64,000 nucleotides of DNA from Cellulophaga sp. RHA19 (GTDB taxonomy: Bacteria > Bacteroidota > Bacteroidia > Flavobacteriales > Flavobacteriaceae): contig NZ_PHUL01000001.1 of assembly GCF_002813425.1 (NCBI RefSeq), forward strand, positions 2,859,001 through 2,923,000. Direction: 5' to 3'. Of the stretch, positions 26,185 to 35,482 are shown piece by piece; positions within the stretch are counted from its first letter, which is position 1; every line of letters starts with the position of its first letter. The notes beneath the pieces are model-generated. The model worked only from the letters and a program-made list of their open reading frames with translations. It made no database searches and had not been told where the DNA came from. The position numbers and the translations under genes were made by a program.

Positions 26185-29100
26185 TTAAAAACTTGCTGTT
26201 ACACCAAGACTAATTGTTCTTGCATTTGGATAAGATCTAGCATCTAAACCCCTGCCTAATAAAGGGTTTACAGCAGCTCTAACACCAGGCACACCAGAAT
26301 TAATGTTTGCTCGGCCACCATTTGTTGAGGCAACATCAGGATCATAACCGCTGTAACTAGTAATTACAAATACATTTTGTAGGTTTAGTGATACTCTTAA
26401 ATCTTTTACCCAATCAGTACCTAAAACTTCATTAGGAAATTTGTATCCAAGTTCTATATTTTTTAATCTAAAGAAAGAACCATCTTCTACAAAGAAAGAT
26501 GAAGGAGCTCTATTACCCTGCTCATCAGCAATTGTAGCTCTTGGTATATTTGTATCTGTATTGGTTGGAGTCCAGGAGTTTAAAACTTCTGTTAGTTTAC
26601 CGCCATCTTGCCATAAAATGTTGTAATAACGACCAACGTTATAAATTTCATTTCCTTGTACACCATTAAAGTTTAATGCAATATCAAAATTTTTATATTC
26701 TCCAGTAAAGTTTAAACCATATGTAAAATCTGGTGTTGGATCTCCAATAATACCTATATCATTTTCATCTACAATACCATCTCCACTAGTATCAACACGT
26801 ACAAAATCTCCTGTAGCTGGATTAACTTTGTCTTCAACCGTCCAACCATAAAAAGCACCAACAGGGCTATTTGCTTGTGTTCTGTTTACAATACGCAAAT
26901 CTTCATCTATTTCTGGGCCTAATATGGTAGCAGGTATATCTTTTGCTTCATTTTTAAGGTTAAAAGAGAAATTTGTGCTTACATTATATTTAAAGTCTCC
27001 ATCAGATTTTTTGTAACTCAAATCAAACTCAAAACCATTATTTACTAATGTACCAGCATTTCTAATAACAGGTAAACTAACACCAGCAGTAGAGGGTACA
27101 CTAATAGGTACTAGAGCATCATCTACATTTTTTGTGTAATAATCTGCTGTAAATTTAAGAGCATTGTTAAACATTGCTAAGTCTACACCAATATCAAAAG
27201 TTTTAGTTGTTTCCCAAACTAAGTCAGGATCTGCTAGTCTTGTTTGCGCTAGTCCAGGTGCTAAAGTACCACCAAAGCTAGTGTTAGACTGATTGGCTAA
27301 AAATACTGATTGTGTTGGGTAAAAAGCATCTGGATAAGATCCAAGTTCACCATATGAAACTCTTAATTTTAAAAAGTTAACTGTTTCTGACTCAAAAAAG
27401 TCTTCGCTACTAATATTCCAAGCACCAGAGAAAGCAGGAAAATAACCAACTCTATTGTCTTTATTAAATCTAGATGATGCATCTCTCCTAACTGTAGCAG
27501 AAAATAAATATTTACTGTCATACCCATAGTTAAAACGCCCAAAATAAGATAATAAAGCAGCTTTATTATCTTCACCTAATGGTTGTATTAACGTACCTAA
27601 AGCACTAGCCACTCTTGTATTATTACTAGGAGTATCCTCACCGTACAAACCGTTGCTTGTCTGGTTTTCTAAAAATCTTGTATATCCTAAAACAACATCT
27701 ACCTTATGTAAATCATTAAATGTTTTTTTATAATTAATAGTAGGCTCAAACAACAAGTTTACATCCTCTTGCGTATAGTTTGTTAAATCATTTACCACAT
27801 TTAAGTTACGCACAGCATCTATTGGATTGTTAGGATCTGTCATCTCAAACGTTGGAGTAAATTGGTAATTTTTTCTGTGTCTATAATCTAAACCAAAATT
27901 TACAGCGGCAGATAAATTGTCTGTAATATCATAATCTAACTTTAAGCTTGTAAATAATGTTCTTGTAGTTTCTTTATTATCTTCTAAAGATGCCAAGCCG
28001 TACTGGTTTAAACCACCAGGACCGTGAATAGGCAAAGAAGGCCCATCAAAACCACCTTCATAATTTGGATTAAATAATGCAATTGTTGGTGCTGTTACGG
28101 CATCAAAACCATACCAATTATTACTTTGTAACTGCCCTTCTGTAATACCTAAAGAATGTGTTATTTTTAATTTATTAAATTGATGTTCAGAATTAAACCT
28201 TGCATTTAACCTTTTAAATCCAGAGCCTACTAAAATACCATCTTGGTTAAAATAGTTTACAGACCCAAAATAAGATGAAACTTCACCGCCACCATAAATA
28301 GACAATCCGTAATCTTCTACAATACCAGATTGTAAGGACTCTTCTTGCCAATCTGTACTTACTCCATTCCAAGTTACAGAGTTAGCAGAACCATCATTAA
28401 TAAAACGTTGGTTTAAGTAATTGGTATATTGCTCACCATTAATAAAATCTAATTTTTTACTTGGAGAATCTACACCTACTCTGGCATTAAAATCTACTTT
28501 TAAAGCCTGATTTTTTCTACCATGATTTGTTTTAATTAAAACCACACCATTTGCTGCTCTAGAACCATAAATTGCAGCAGCAGCGGCATCTTTTAATACA
28601 GATATATCATCAATATCCTTTGGATTTACATAATCCATATTGTCTACAAATAAACCATCTACAATGTATAATGGGTTAGCATTACTTAAAGAGTTTATAC
28701 CCCTTACAAACACATTTGGAGATCCGCCTGGTTGGCCACCTGGAGCTTCAATTTGTATACCAGACAGTTTACCTTGCAGTGCCGTTGTTGGGTTACTAGC
28801 AATTGTATTTACTACTTCTTTACCTTTTATTGTAGCTACTGCACTAGTAGCCTCTCTTTTACTTGAGGTACCGTAACCAACAATTACAACTTCGTCCAAT
28901 GCTTCTGCATCTTCTTTCATTACAACATTTACAGTTTCTTGATTGGTATATGCTATTTCTTGAGTAATGTACCCAACATAACTAAATACCAAAACATCAC
29001 CAGAAGTTAAGTTCTTAATAGTATAAAGACCATCAAAATCTGAAATTACTCCATTGGTAGTTCCCTTTACAGAAATATTCACATCAGGTAGTGGATATTC

Positions 29101-29205
29101 CCCATCTGTAACAGTACCTGTTACAGTGTTTGTTTGTGCATTTGTTACAAAGCCAATAAGTAATATGGCTGCATAAAACAAAAGCTTAAGTTGTTGCTTA
29201 GTCAT
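26185..29205 (-). CDS. susC: SusC/RagA-family TonB-dependent transporter
   Basis: Outer-membrane TonB-dependent importer of 1006 residues. A signal peptide ending in TNAQT is followed by a carboxypeptidase-like beta-sandwich (about residues 24-100; GTVTDGEYPLPDVNISVKG), the TonB-box region EALDEVVIVGYG (about 112), the plug (about 120-230; VDGLFVDNMDYVNPKDID and AAAAIYGSRAANGV) and the barrel with a terminal Phe. No N-terminal STN domain is present, so it does not signal to an anti-sigma factor, in keeping with the GntR regulator next door. It is the first gene of the operon, with a near-ideal promoter about 65 nt upstream of the ATG. Confidence 0.95.
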   Translation of the reverse strand: MTKQQLKLLFYAAILLIGFVTNAQTNTVTGTVTDGEYPLPDVNISVKGTTNGVISDFDGLYTIKNLTSGDVLVFSYVGYITQEIAYTNQETVNVVMKEDAEALDEVVIVGYGTSSKREATSAVATIKGKEVVNTIASNPTTALQGKLSGIQIEAPGGQPGGSPNVFVRGINSLSNANPLYIVDGLFVDNMDYVNPKDIDDISVLKDAAAAAIYGSRAANGVVLIKTNHGRKNQALKVDFNARVGVDSPSKKLDFINGEQYTNYLNQRFINDGSANSVTWNGVSTDWQEESLQSGIVEDYGLSIYGGGEVSSYFGSVNYFNQDGILVGSGFKRLNARFNSEHQFNKLKITHSLGITEGQLQSNNWYGFDAVTAPTIALFNPNYEGGFDGPSLPIHGPGGLNQYGLASLEDNKETTRTLFTSLKLDYDITDNLSAAVNFGLDYRHRKNYQFTPTFEMTDPNNPIDAVRNLNVVNDLTNYTQEDVNLLFEPTINYKKTFNDLHKVDVVLGYTRFLENQTSNGLYGEDTPSNNTRVASALGTLIQPLGEDNKAALLSYFGRFNYGYDSKYLFSATVRRDASSRFNKDNRVGYFPAFSGAWNISSEDFFESETVNFLKLRVSYGELGSYPDAFYPTQSVFLANQSNTSFGGTLAPGLAQTRLADPDLVWETTKTFDIGVDLAMFNNALKFTADYYTKNVDDALVPISVPSTAGVSLPVIRNAGTLVNNGFEFDLSYKKSDGDFKYNVSTNFSFNLKNEAKDIPATILGPEIDEDLRIVNRTQANSPVGAFYGWTVEDKVNPATGDFVRVDTSGDGIVDENDIGIIGDPTPDFTYGLNFTGEYKNFDIALNFNGVQGNEIYNVGRYYNILWQDGGKLTEVLNSWTPTNTDTNIPRATIADEQGNRAPSSFFVEDGSFFRLKNIELGYKFPNEVLGTDWVKDLRVSLNLQNVFVITSYSGYDPDVASTNGGRANINSGVPGVRAAVNPLLGRGLDARSYPNARTISLGVTASF

Positions 29206-29253
29206 TTAATAAAGTGTTAAAGTTTATAGTTGTTCTATTTCAATTTTAACAAA

Positions 29254-29278
29254 ACTGTGATACAGTATGCTACAAGCA
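29254..29278. promoter_or_regulatory. Candidate operator(s) over the susC transcription start
   Basis: ACTGTGATACAGT (29254-29266) is a perfect 5+5 inverted repeat, and TGCTACAAGCA (29268-29278) a 4+4 one that touches the -7 box. Their place on the start site suits a repressor such as the adjacent GntR-type regulator. The TACAAG core also occurs upstream of that regulator (30416-30421). Confidence 0.5.
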
Positions 29279-29307
29279 AATATATACATAAATATCATAT
29301 CTTCAAA
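29277..29307 (-). promoter_or_regulatory. Bacteroidota-type promoter of the susC operon
   Basis: Read on the minus strand, TTTG (29307-29304) is followed after exactly 19 nt by TATATTTG (29284-29277), matching TTTG-N19-TAnnTTTG. Transcription would begin near 29270, about 65 nt before the susC ATG. Confidence 0.8.
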
Positions 29308-29367
29308 TTTTTGCAAATAAATTTAAAGATTAGCTAATAAACTGTGACTAAAAATTAGGTATTGATA

Positions 29368-30384
29368 CTAAAGAGAATTTCTCTTCTTTATTTGAGAGGG
29401 AATAATTTTATGAACAGCAATTTTATCTTTAACAAATGTAGCTGCTTCAATAGCCATTTCTTTAAAATCCGCGGAAATAGTGGTAATGCCGTTAAAAATA
29501 ATTTCTTTAGCATCACTATCATTATGCGTAATAATACCTACATCTTCTCCTAACTTGTAACCTTCTTGAACTGTGTCTTTTAACACTTGCCACAAATTGG
29601 TATCACTAATAAAAAAATAAAGTGTATTTTTTTTAACACTACCTTGTTTGTGAGTTTTTTGTATAGATCCGTTTATAGAGTAATCATCAATAAACCTTGT
29701 AAACCCATTTTTTATACCTTCTGGATAATCAGAGTCACTTCTATAAAAAAGAATCATTTTATCATACTTTTTAATACCATCATATAATTCTTGTAGTCTT
29801 TGATAGGTAGAGTTTTCAAACTCTTGAGAAATAAAAGAATACTCCTGTGGCATTTCTATATATCTATCTATAATAAGCAATTTTTCAGATGGTATTTGGC
29901 GTAGCATTACCCCTACTTCTGGTACAGGAATAGGCGCTATAACATACATCCCATATTTACCATTAACAGTATCTATTATATTTTTAAAAACCTCTAGGTT
30001 ATTATGATGAAAAAAAATATCTATTTGGTATTTTTTACCAAGCTCTTTTCTAAATGTATTGTAAAAATCCTCGTGGAAAGCCTGAAACGCATATAATAAC
30101 AAAGCAATTTTTAGCTTAGATTTTGTATTTATGTTAGCTATATAATAGCCTTTAAAGTTTTTAGACTCTACAATGCCTCTTCCTTTAAGGTCTTCATAAG
30201 CCCTAACGATAGTTTTACGGGCAAAACCAACTTCCTTTACCATGTTATTAATAGAAGGCAAACGATCTCCCTTTTTTAAATCCTTGTCATTAATAGCATT
30301 TATAATACCAGTTACTAATTGCTCATGCTTAGACCTTAAACTTTCGTCTTTTAATTCTTTTATTTTATTAAAAAGCTCATTCAT
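29368..30384 (-). CDS. GntR-type regulator with LacI-like sugar-binding domain
   Basis: Transcription factor of 338 residues. The first ~75 residues are a GntR winged helix (KGDRLPSINNMVKEVGFARKTI, then AYEDLKGRGIVESKNFKGYYI). The rest (about 90-330) is a type-1 periplasmic-binding-fold effector domain, as in LacI proteins, rather than the usual FadR or HutC effector domain. It is divergently unrelated to any other gene and lies directly upstream of susC on the same strand, so it most likely controls the operon in response to the substrate or a galactose/glycerol product. An AACTT-N8-AAGTT inverted repeat at 30406-30423, just before its start, may be an autoregulatory site. Confidence 0.85.
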   Translation of the reverse strand: MNELFNKIKELKDESLRSKHEQLVTGIINAINDKDLKKGDRLPSINNMVKEVGFARKTIVRAYEDLKGRGIVESKNFKGYYIANINTKSKLKIALLLYAFQAFHEDFYNTFRKELGKKYQIDIFFHHNNLEVFKNIIDTVNGKYGMYVIAPIPVPEVGVMLRQIPSEKLLIIDRYIEMPQEYSFISQEFENSTYQRLQELYDGIKKYDKMILFYRSDSDYPEGIKNGFTRFIDDYSINGSIQKTHKQGSVKKNTLYFFISDTNLWQVLKDTVQEGYKLGEDVGIITHNDSDAKEIIFNGITTISADFKEMAIEAATFVKDKIAVHKIIPSQIKKRNSL

Positions 30385-31031
30385 TTATATAGTGGTTACT
30401 CTAATAACTTATTGGTACAAGTTCTCAAATTATAAAAATCAAAGTTATTAAACTAATGTTAGATGAGTTGTACTACTTTTTTTACAACATCAATATTGAA
30501 ATATTAATTTTAAAACACCCTTAAAACAAAGGGTTTTACAATATAAACCTATATTATTTATCATTTACTCAGTATATAATAAAAATAACTACATATTTAT
30601 GACTTTTATAACATCTAGGGATTATAGCTAAAACGTACATAGAATTTAACCTTTAAACAAAGGTTTATGAGAACACTAAGTTTTAGGTACAGCTGTTTCA
30701 ACTTTGTTTCTACAGAAATATTTACAGGAACCTAAGAAGAGGAGATTAAAAACGTTTTGTAGACTTAGAATTGCTAAAAGATGAATAAAAACTTCAAATA
30801 CATTGCTATTCTACAACGCATTTCAGTTATAAATACCAATAAAACTAAAATTTAACATATTTTCTTACAAAACAAATAAAGTGTTGATTTTAAGTGATTT
30901 AAATTTGTTTATTATGTTAAATTTATAACTTATACATATTAAAAATACATAAAAGTAAATTTTTACAACATCTAAAGCTATTTTTTGTGCGTAGATATAC
31001 CAGTTATTAACCCTAAATAAATTTGAACACT
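30385..31031. other. Long gene-free region between divergent genes
   Basis: About 650 bp between the GntR regulator (minus) and a small secreted protein (plus). No convincing open frame is seen. It holds inverted repeats AACTT-N8-AAGTT (30406-30423), TAAAACaCCCTT/AAGGGTTTTA (30511-30538) and AACCTTT-AAAC-AAAGGTT (30648-30665). Some could be operators or terminators of unseen small RNAs, or decayed coding sequence. Confidence 0.5.
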
Positions 31032-31337
31032 ATGAAAACATTATCAATTGTATTATTTGCATTAGCTACGGCTGTAACTTCTTTAGTATCAACAGAAAAT
31101 GTAACTGCAACTTATGCTGGATTTGAAAACGAAGTATATCAATTCTCTGCGGAAGATGGATCTACTTTGGAATTTCAAGGAGTAAGTGCAGAAGCATTAG
31201 GTAAGTATGATTTATCTGACGAAGCCTTTAAAGGTAAAACGTTTGCTATTACATACGAATCTGAAACTGTTGTTGATGCAGAAACAGAAGAAGAAACAAC
31301 TACTAGCATTATTACAGACCTGGAATTGCAGGAGTAA
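31032..31337 (+). CDS. Small secreted acidic protein of unknown function
   Basis: Not recognised. A protein of about 101 residues from ATG 31032 (an in-frame TTG at 31023 would add three residues). The N-terminus MKTLSIVLFALATAVTSLVSTE is a signal peptide. The mature part is acidic, with a beta-rich look (NVTATYAGFENEVYQFSAED, GKTFAITYESE) and a run of Glu/Thr near the end. No metal or catalytic motif is obvious. It stands alone, with a good terminator downstream, and was probably transcribed from a promoter in the long upstream gap. Confidence 0.7.
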   Translation: MKTLSIVLFALATAVTSLVSTENVTATYAGFENEVYQFSAEDGSTLEFQGVSAEALGKYDLSDEAFKGKTFAITYESETVVDAETEEETTTSIITDLELQE

Positions 31338-31360
31338 TTGCTATTTATCATTAAATTACT

Positions 31361-31392
31361 AAAAGCACAACTTAATTGTTGTGCTTTTTTTT
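31361..31392 (+). terminator. Rho-independent terminator
   Basis: AAAGCACAAC (31362-31371) pairs perfectly with GTTGTGCTTT (31378-31387), loop of 6 nt, followed by a T run to 31392. It ends the small secreted protein gene. Confidence 0.9.
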
Positions 31393-31535
31393 GTATTTAG
31401 TAATTATACAACCTATTAATTTTTAATGTCTTAAATTTAGAACTAGCAACAATGTTTTAACTTTAATATAATATTAGGTTTAAACATTTGATTTTTTAGT
31501 GTACTATATGTATCTTCAAATAAAATACTAGACCT

Positions 31536-31838
31536 ATGAATATAAACTTTCACTACGATGGTGTTACAGCAAGTAACCGCTTAGAAATTTTAGTAGCTAA
31601 AAAAATTGATAAACTTTTAAACAAGTACGACTTTATTGTAAGTGCAGACATTTTCTTTAAAAAAGAAAATACTTCTTCGCCTGAAACAGGAAAAGTAATT
31701 GGCGTACGTTTAAGTGCACCAGGACCTAGATTATTTTCAGAATCTAGTGAGGCATCTTACGAAGCTGCTATAACATCTAGTGTAGATGATTTAAGCAGAC
31801 AATTAGAAAAAAGAAAAGCTAAAATGAAAACATATTAA
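31536..31838 (+). CDS. hpf: Short ribosome hibernation factor (HPF/RaiA family)
   Basis: Cytoplasmic ribosome-associated protein of 100 residues. It begins MNINFHYDGVTASNRLE, the typical first strand and helix of the HPF/YfiA fold, and continues with beta-strands containing VSADIFFKKE and GVRLSAPGPRLF and a C-terminal helix ending in basic LEKRKAKMK. The length matches the short forms that lack the C-terminal dimerisation domain. It binds the 30S subunit decoding region in stationary phase to make ribosomes inactive. It is a single gene; TTTG-N20-TATCTTCA at 31487-31518 is a fair promoter. Confidence 0.9.
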   Translation: MNINFHYDGVTASNRLEILVAKKIDKLLNKYDFIVSADIFFKKENTSSPETGKVIGVRLSAPGPRLFSESSEASYEAAITSSVDDLSRQLEKRKAKMKTY

Positions 31839-31877
31839 TTCTGTTTTCATCTTAACTTTTAAGTAGTCTTTTAGGCT

Positions 31878-31920
31878 CTAAAAAATTTGCTAGTTTTTAA
31901 TATGCTAGCAAATTTTTTAG
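31878..31920. terminator. Bidirectional terminator with 16-bp perfect stem
   Basis: CTAAAAAATTTGCTAG (31878-31893) pairs perfectly with CTAGCAAATTTTTTAG (31905-31920). The stop codon of the E1 gene on the minus strand (31897-31899) lies in the loop, so the terminator overlaps the end of that gene. It serves both convergent genes. Confidence 0.8.
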
Positions 31921-33873
31921 TTCTTGCTCAAATCTATTTTTAGATTGGTATTCATTTTCTAAGTCTCTAGCAAAAGGTATTGGTGTTTCTATACTAGCTA
32001 CACGCTTTACAGGCGCATCTAAATACTCAAAACAATTTTCCATTACCATTGCAGATATATCACTAGCAATACCTCCAAACATAGTATCTTCTTGTAAAAT
32101 TATAAGTCGGCCTGTTTTTTTAACAGATGCATAAATTGTTTCTTTATCTAAAGGAGCTAACGAACGTAAATCTATAAGATCTGCGCTAATATCTTTATTG
32201 TTTTCTAATGTGTTTAAAGCCCAATGTACACCTGCACCATAACTTACGATAGTTACGGCACTACCCTCTTTTAAAATGCTTGCTTTACCTAAAGGCAATG
32301 TATAATAATTTTCTGGTACGTCTTGGTAAATACTTCTATACAATCCTTTATGCTCAAAAAATAAAACCGGATTAGGATCTTCTATAGCTGTTGCTAATAA
32401 CCCTTTGGCATCATAAGGAAAAGCAGGATACACCACTTTTAAACCTGGTATTTTGGTAAACCAAGCTTCATTTGTTTGAGAGTGAAAAGGACCTGCACCA
32501 ACTCCGCCACCACAGGGCATACGTACCACAACATCTGCATTTTCTGCCCAACGGTAATGAGACTTAGCTAATAAGTTTACTATAGGATTAAAACCACTAC
32601 TTACAAAATCTGCAAATTGCATTTCTACAACAGCTTTGTGCCCGTTTATAGATAAGCCCATTGCAGTAGAAACTATAGCAGACTCACATATTGGCGTATT
32701 CCGAACGCGTTCTGTGCCAAATTCGGCAACAAAACCCTCTGTAATTTTAAAAACACCACCATATTCGGCAACATCTTGTCCCATAATTACAAGGTTTTTA
32801 TACTTTTCCATAGCTTGTTTTAAGCCTTGAGAAATAGCATCAACCAAACGTATATTTTTAGATTCACCTACAGGTAAAATTTCTTCAAAATTAAAAGGTT
32901 TAAAAACATCATTTAATTCGTTTTCTACTGTAGACGTTATTGTTTGCTCTTCAAAAGCAACTTGCAAGTTATCATTTATTTCAGCTTTGTAATTAGCTGT
33001 AATACCTACAATTAAGTCATCATTTAAAACATTATTTTTCTTTAAAAAAACTTCGTAATTTGCAATAGGATCTTTTTTTGCCCACTCATCTAATAATGCA
33101 TCTGGCACATAAGCAGTACCACTAGCCTCTTCATGGCCTCGCATTCTAAAAGTTAAAAACTCTATTAATATTGGTCTAGGATTTTTTCTAATGCTTTCAC
33201 ACAATTGGTTAACCTTACTATATACCTCTATTATATTGTTACCATCTATTTGGTGAGATTCTATGCCGTAACCAATACCTTTATCTACCAAATGCTCACA
33301 ATAATATTGCTCTTTTGTTGGCGTAGATAAGCCGTAGCCATTATTTTCTATACAAAACAATACAGGAAGTTGCCAAACAGCAGCAACGTTTAATGACTCA
33401 TGAAAATCACCTTCGCTGGTAGCGCCTTCTCCTGTAAAAACAGCTGTTACTTTGCCATTATCTTTTAATTTATTAGCTAAAGCAATACCGTCTGCAACAC
33501 CTAATTGTGGGCCAAGGTGAGATATCATTCCAACAATATTAAATTCTTGTGTCCCAAAATGAAAACTACGGTCTCTACCTTTGGTAAAACCGTTTGCTTT
33601 TCCTTGCCATTGAGAAAATAGTCTATATAAAGGAATATCACGAGTTGTAAACACACCTAAATTACGGTGCATAGGAAGAATATATTCGTTTTTTTGTAAG
33701 GCACTAGTGACACCAACAGCAATGGCTTCTTGACCAATACCACTAAACCACTTAGAAATTTTGCCTTGACGTAATAAAATAAGCATTTTTTCTTCAATTA
33801 AACGCGGCTTTATCATACGTTTGTACAGTAATAACTGCTCTTCTGAAGAAATTGTTTTATTATTGAATTCCAT
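31897..33873 (-). CDS. Fused alpha/beta E1 of branched-chain 2-oxoacid dehydrogenase
   Basis: Thiamine-diphosphate-dependent decarboxylase of 658 residues with both E1 subunits in one chain. The alpha part (about 1-330) has HRNLGVF, GEGATSEGDFHESLN and an internal FCIENNGYG for TPP/Mg binding; the beta part (about 340-658) has IMGQDVAEYGGVFK, PICESAI and EMQFADFV, ending in a typical transketolase C-terminal domain. It decarboxylates branched-chain 2-oxo acids or pyruvate and passes the acyl group to lipoyl-E2. The single-chain arrangement is common in Bacteroidota and therefore not unusual. E2 and E3 genes are not nearby. The gene stands alone on this strand. Confidence 0.9.
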   Translation of the reverse strand: MEFNNKTISSEEQLLLYKRMIKPRLIEEKMLILLRQGKISKWFSGIGQEAIAVGVTSALQKNEYILPMHRNLGVFTTRDIPLYRLFSQWQGKANGFTKGRDRSFHFGTQEFNIVGMISHLGPQLGVADGIALANKLKDNGKVTAVFTGEGATSEGDFHESLNVAAVWQLPVLFCIENNGYGLSTPTKEQYYCEHLVDKGIGYGIESHQIDGNNIIEVYSKVNQLCESIRKNPRPILIEFLTFRMRGHEEASGTAYVPDALLDEWAKKDPIANYEVFLKKNNVLNDDLIVGITANYKAEINDNLQVAFEEQTITSTVENELNDVFKPFNFEEILPVGESKNIRLVDAISQGLKQAMEKYKNLVIMGQDVAEYGGVFKITEGFVAEFGTERVRNTPICESAIVSTAMGLSINGHKAVVEMQFADFVSSGFNPIVNLLAKSHYRWAENADVVVRMPCGGGVGAGPFHSQTNEAWFTKIPGLKVVYPAFPYDAKGLLATAIEDPNPVLFFEHKGLYRSIYQDVPENYYTLPLGKASILKEGSAVTIVSYGAGVHWALNTLENNKDISADLIDLRSLAPLDKETIYASVKKTGRLIILQEDTMFGGIASDISAMVMENCFEYLDAPVKRVASIETPIPFARDLENEYQSKNRFEQELKNLLAY

Positions 33874-34002
33874 TTAGAGGAAAATTTTATAAATTGAGAA
33901 ATAAAAGTAACAAATTAGAAGAGATATTGTTATAAAAATTAATAATTTATCAGAAAATGTTAGATTATTATTAAATTTGAATATATAAAAAAATATTATA
34001 CG

Positions 34003-34953
34003 ATGAGTTCTATTCCAAGTGTCAATTTACAGGAATTTTTATCTGACGACAAGACACAAAAAGAAAAGTTTATCAATGAAATTGGTAGTGCTTTTGAAAA
34101 CATAGGTTTTGTTGCCTTAAGTGGCCACTTTTTATCTGATAAGTTAGTGGCAGATTTATATGAAGAAATTAAAGTCTTTTTTAATCAGCCTCAAGAATTG
34201 AAAGATAGTTATGAGATTGAAGGTATTGGCGGTCAGCGTGGATATACTTCTTTTGGTAAAGAGCACGCAAAAGGTAAAAAAGAAGGAGATTTAAAAGAGT
34301 TTTGGCACTTTGGACAGTATGTAGAAAATGATGCTAAATTAGAAGCCGAATACCCAGATAATGTTATAGTAAAAGAGCAACCTAACTTTAATGTTATAGG
34401 TGAAGAAACTTTTAAAATGTTAGAAAAAACAGCTAAGTATGTACTTAGAGCTTTAGCATTGCATTTAAATTTAGAAGAAACGTATTTTGATGATTACATT
34501 AAAAACGGAAACTCTATTTTAAGGCCTATACATTACCCACCAATTAAAGATGAACCTAAAAATGCAGTACGTGCTGCAGCCCACGGAGATATTAATCTAA
34601 TTACATTGTTAATGGGTGCCCACGGTAAAGGTTTACAGGTTAAAAACCATAATGGTGACTGGGTAGATGCTATTGCACGTCCAGACCAGTTAATGATTAA
34701 TGTTGGCGATATGTTATCTAGACTAACAAACAACAAATTAAAGTCTACCATACACCAAGTGGTTAACCCACCAAAAGAATTATGGGGAACTTCTCGTTAT
34801 TCTATCCCGTTTTTTATGCACCCTGTTAGTGAAATGCCACTAAATTGCTTAGAAAATTGTGTAGATGATAACAACCCAAAACAGTTTGAAGATATTACTG
34901 CTGGTGAATTTTTACACGAAAGATTGATAGAATTAGGACTTATTAAAAAGTAA
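34003..34953 (+). CDS. Isopenicillin-N-synthase-like 2-oxoglutarate/Fe(II) oxygenase
   Basis: Soluble dioxygenase of 316 residues with the DIOX_N region (about 1-120; FENIGFVALSGHF) and 2OG-Fe(II) jelly-roll domain (about 170-290). Iron ligands are visible in AAHGDINLITLL (His-x-Asp, about residues 197-199) and STIHQVVNP (His about 249), and RYSIPFF supplies the 2-oxoglutarate-binding Arg. This layout is found in plant-type and bacterial hydroxylases/desaturases; the substrate cannot be told from sequence. It is common in Bacteroidota as a housekeeping gene. The gene ends at a very strong terminator. Confidence 0.85.
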   Translation: MSSIPSVNLQEFLSDDKTQKEKFINEIGSAFENIGFVALSGHFLSDKLVADLYEEIKVFFNQPQELKDSYEIEGIGGQRGYTSFGKEHAKGKKEGDLKEFWHFGQYVENDAKLEAEYPDNVIVKEQPNFNVIGEETFKMLEKTAKYVLRALALHLNLEETYFDDYIKNGNSILRPIHYPPIKDEPKNAVRAAAHGDINLITLLMGAHGKGLQVKNHNGDWVDAIARPDQLMINVGDMLSRLTNNKLKSTIHQVVNPPKELWGTSRYSIPFFMHPVSEMPLNCLENCVDDNNPKQFEDITAGEFLHERLIELGLIKK

Positions 34954-34978
34954 TAATTTTTAAAGAAGTATACACAAA

Positions 34979-35031
34979 CAACTAAATATTGGTATTTTAA
35001 AACTCCAATATTTAGTTGTTTTTCTTTTTTA
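34979..35031 (+). terminator. Rho-independent terminator with 14-bp perfect stem
   Basis: CAACTAAATATTGG (34979-34992) pairs perfectly with CCAATATTTAGTTG (35005-35018); a T-rich tail follows to about 35031. Confidence 0.9.
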
Positions 35032-35083
35032 AATTGAAGAACCAATATCCTTAATAAAAGCATTTAACCAATATTATAGTAAA

Positions 35084-35413
35084 ATGGACTTACAAGACCA
35101 ATTAAAAAATCTTTTTCCGGACCATAAACCAAGTGAAGATGTAGAAAAAAAAGCACCTAAAAGTGATATTTGGCTGCAAGATGATCCTATTATTTGTAAG
35201 TACGAGAAAAGAAAAGGGAAACCAATTACTATACTAGAAGGTTATACTGGTGCAGATGCAGATTTTAAGTTGTTAGCTAAAGAATTAAAGCAAAAACTTA
35301 GCGTTGGCGGTAGTTTTAAAAATGATAGCATTATAATTCAGGGAGATTATAGAGACCAGATTATGAGCATACTAAAAGAGAAAGGCTTTAACGTTAAACG
35401 CGTTGGTGGTTAA
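35084..35413 (+). CDS. SUI1/eIF1-like translation factor (YciH family)
   Basis: Cytoplasmic protein of 109 residues. The C-terminal 75 residues form the SUI1 domain: YEKRKGKPITILEGYTG, LAKELKQKLSVGGSFKND, IIIQGDYRDQI and a final KEKGFNVKRVGG. In bacteria such proteins resemble archaeal aIF1 and E. coli YciH, and probably act on start-codon selection, perhaps under stress. The N-terminal stretch is an extension of low complexity. It is preceded by a terminator and is probably a single gene, though the DUF1835 gene follows after about 70 nt on the same strand. Confidence 0.85.
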   Translation: MDLQDQLKNLFPDHKPSEDVEKKAPKSDIWLQDDPIICKYEKRKGKPITILEGYTGADADFKLLAKELKQKLSVGGSFKNDSIIIQGDYRDQIMSILKEKGFNVKRVGG

Positions 35414-35482
35414 AAGTGTTAATTTTTTTTTGATTATTTAGATAAAAATGTAATTTTAATAGTTCAAATCTAGAAAACTACT

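Noticed and set aside
27369..27575. Open frame with membrane-protein-like translation inside susC
   Set aside because: It lies fully inside the susC gene in another frame; hydrophobic runs are expected there from codon bias. No promoter or start signal supports it.
30385..31031. Possible small genes or degraded transposase in the long gap
   Set aside because: Short frames such as one near 30720-30800 end quickly and show no family motif; not enough to call a gene or pseudogene.
31897..33873. Fusion of E1 alpha and beta subunits in one protein
   Set aside because: Single-chain E1 of this type is common in Bacteroidota, so it is annotated but not reported as novel.
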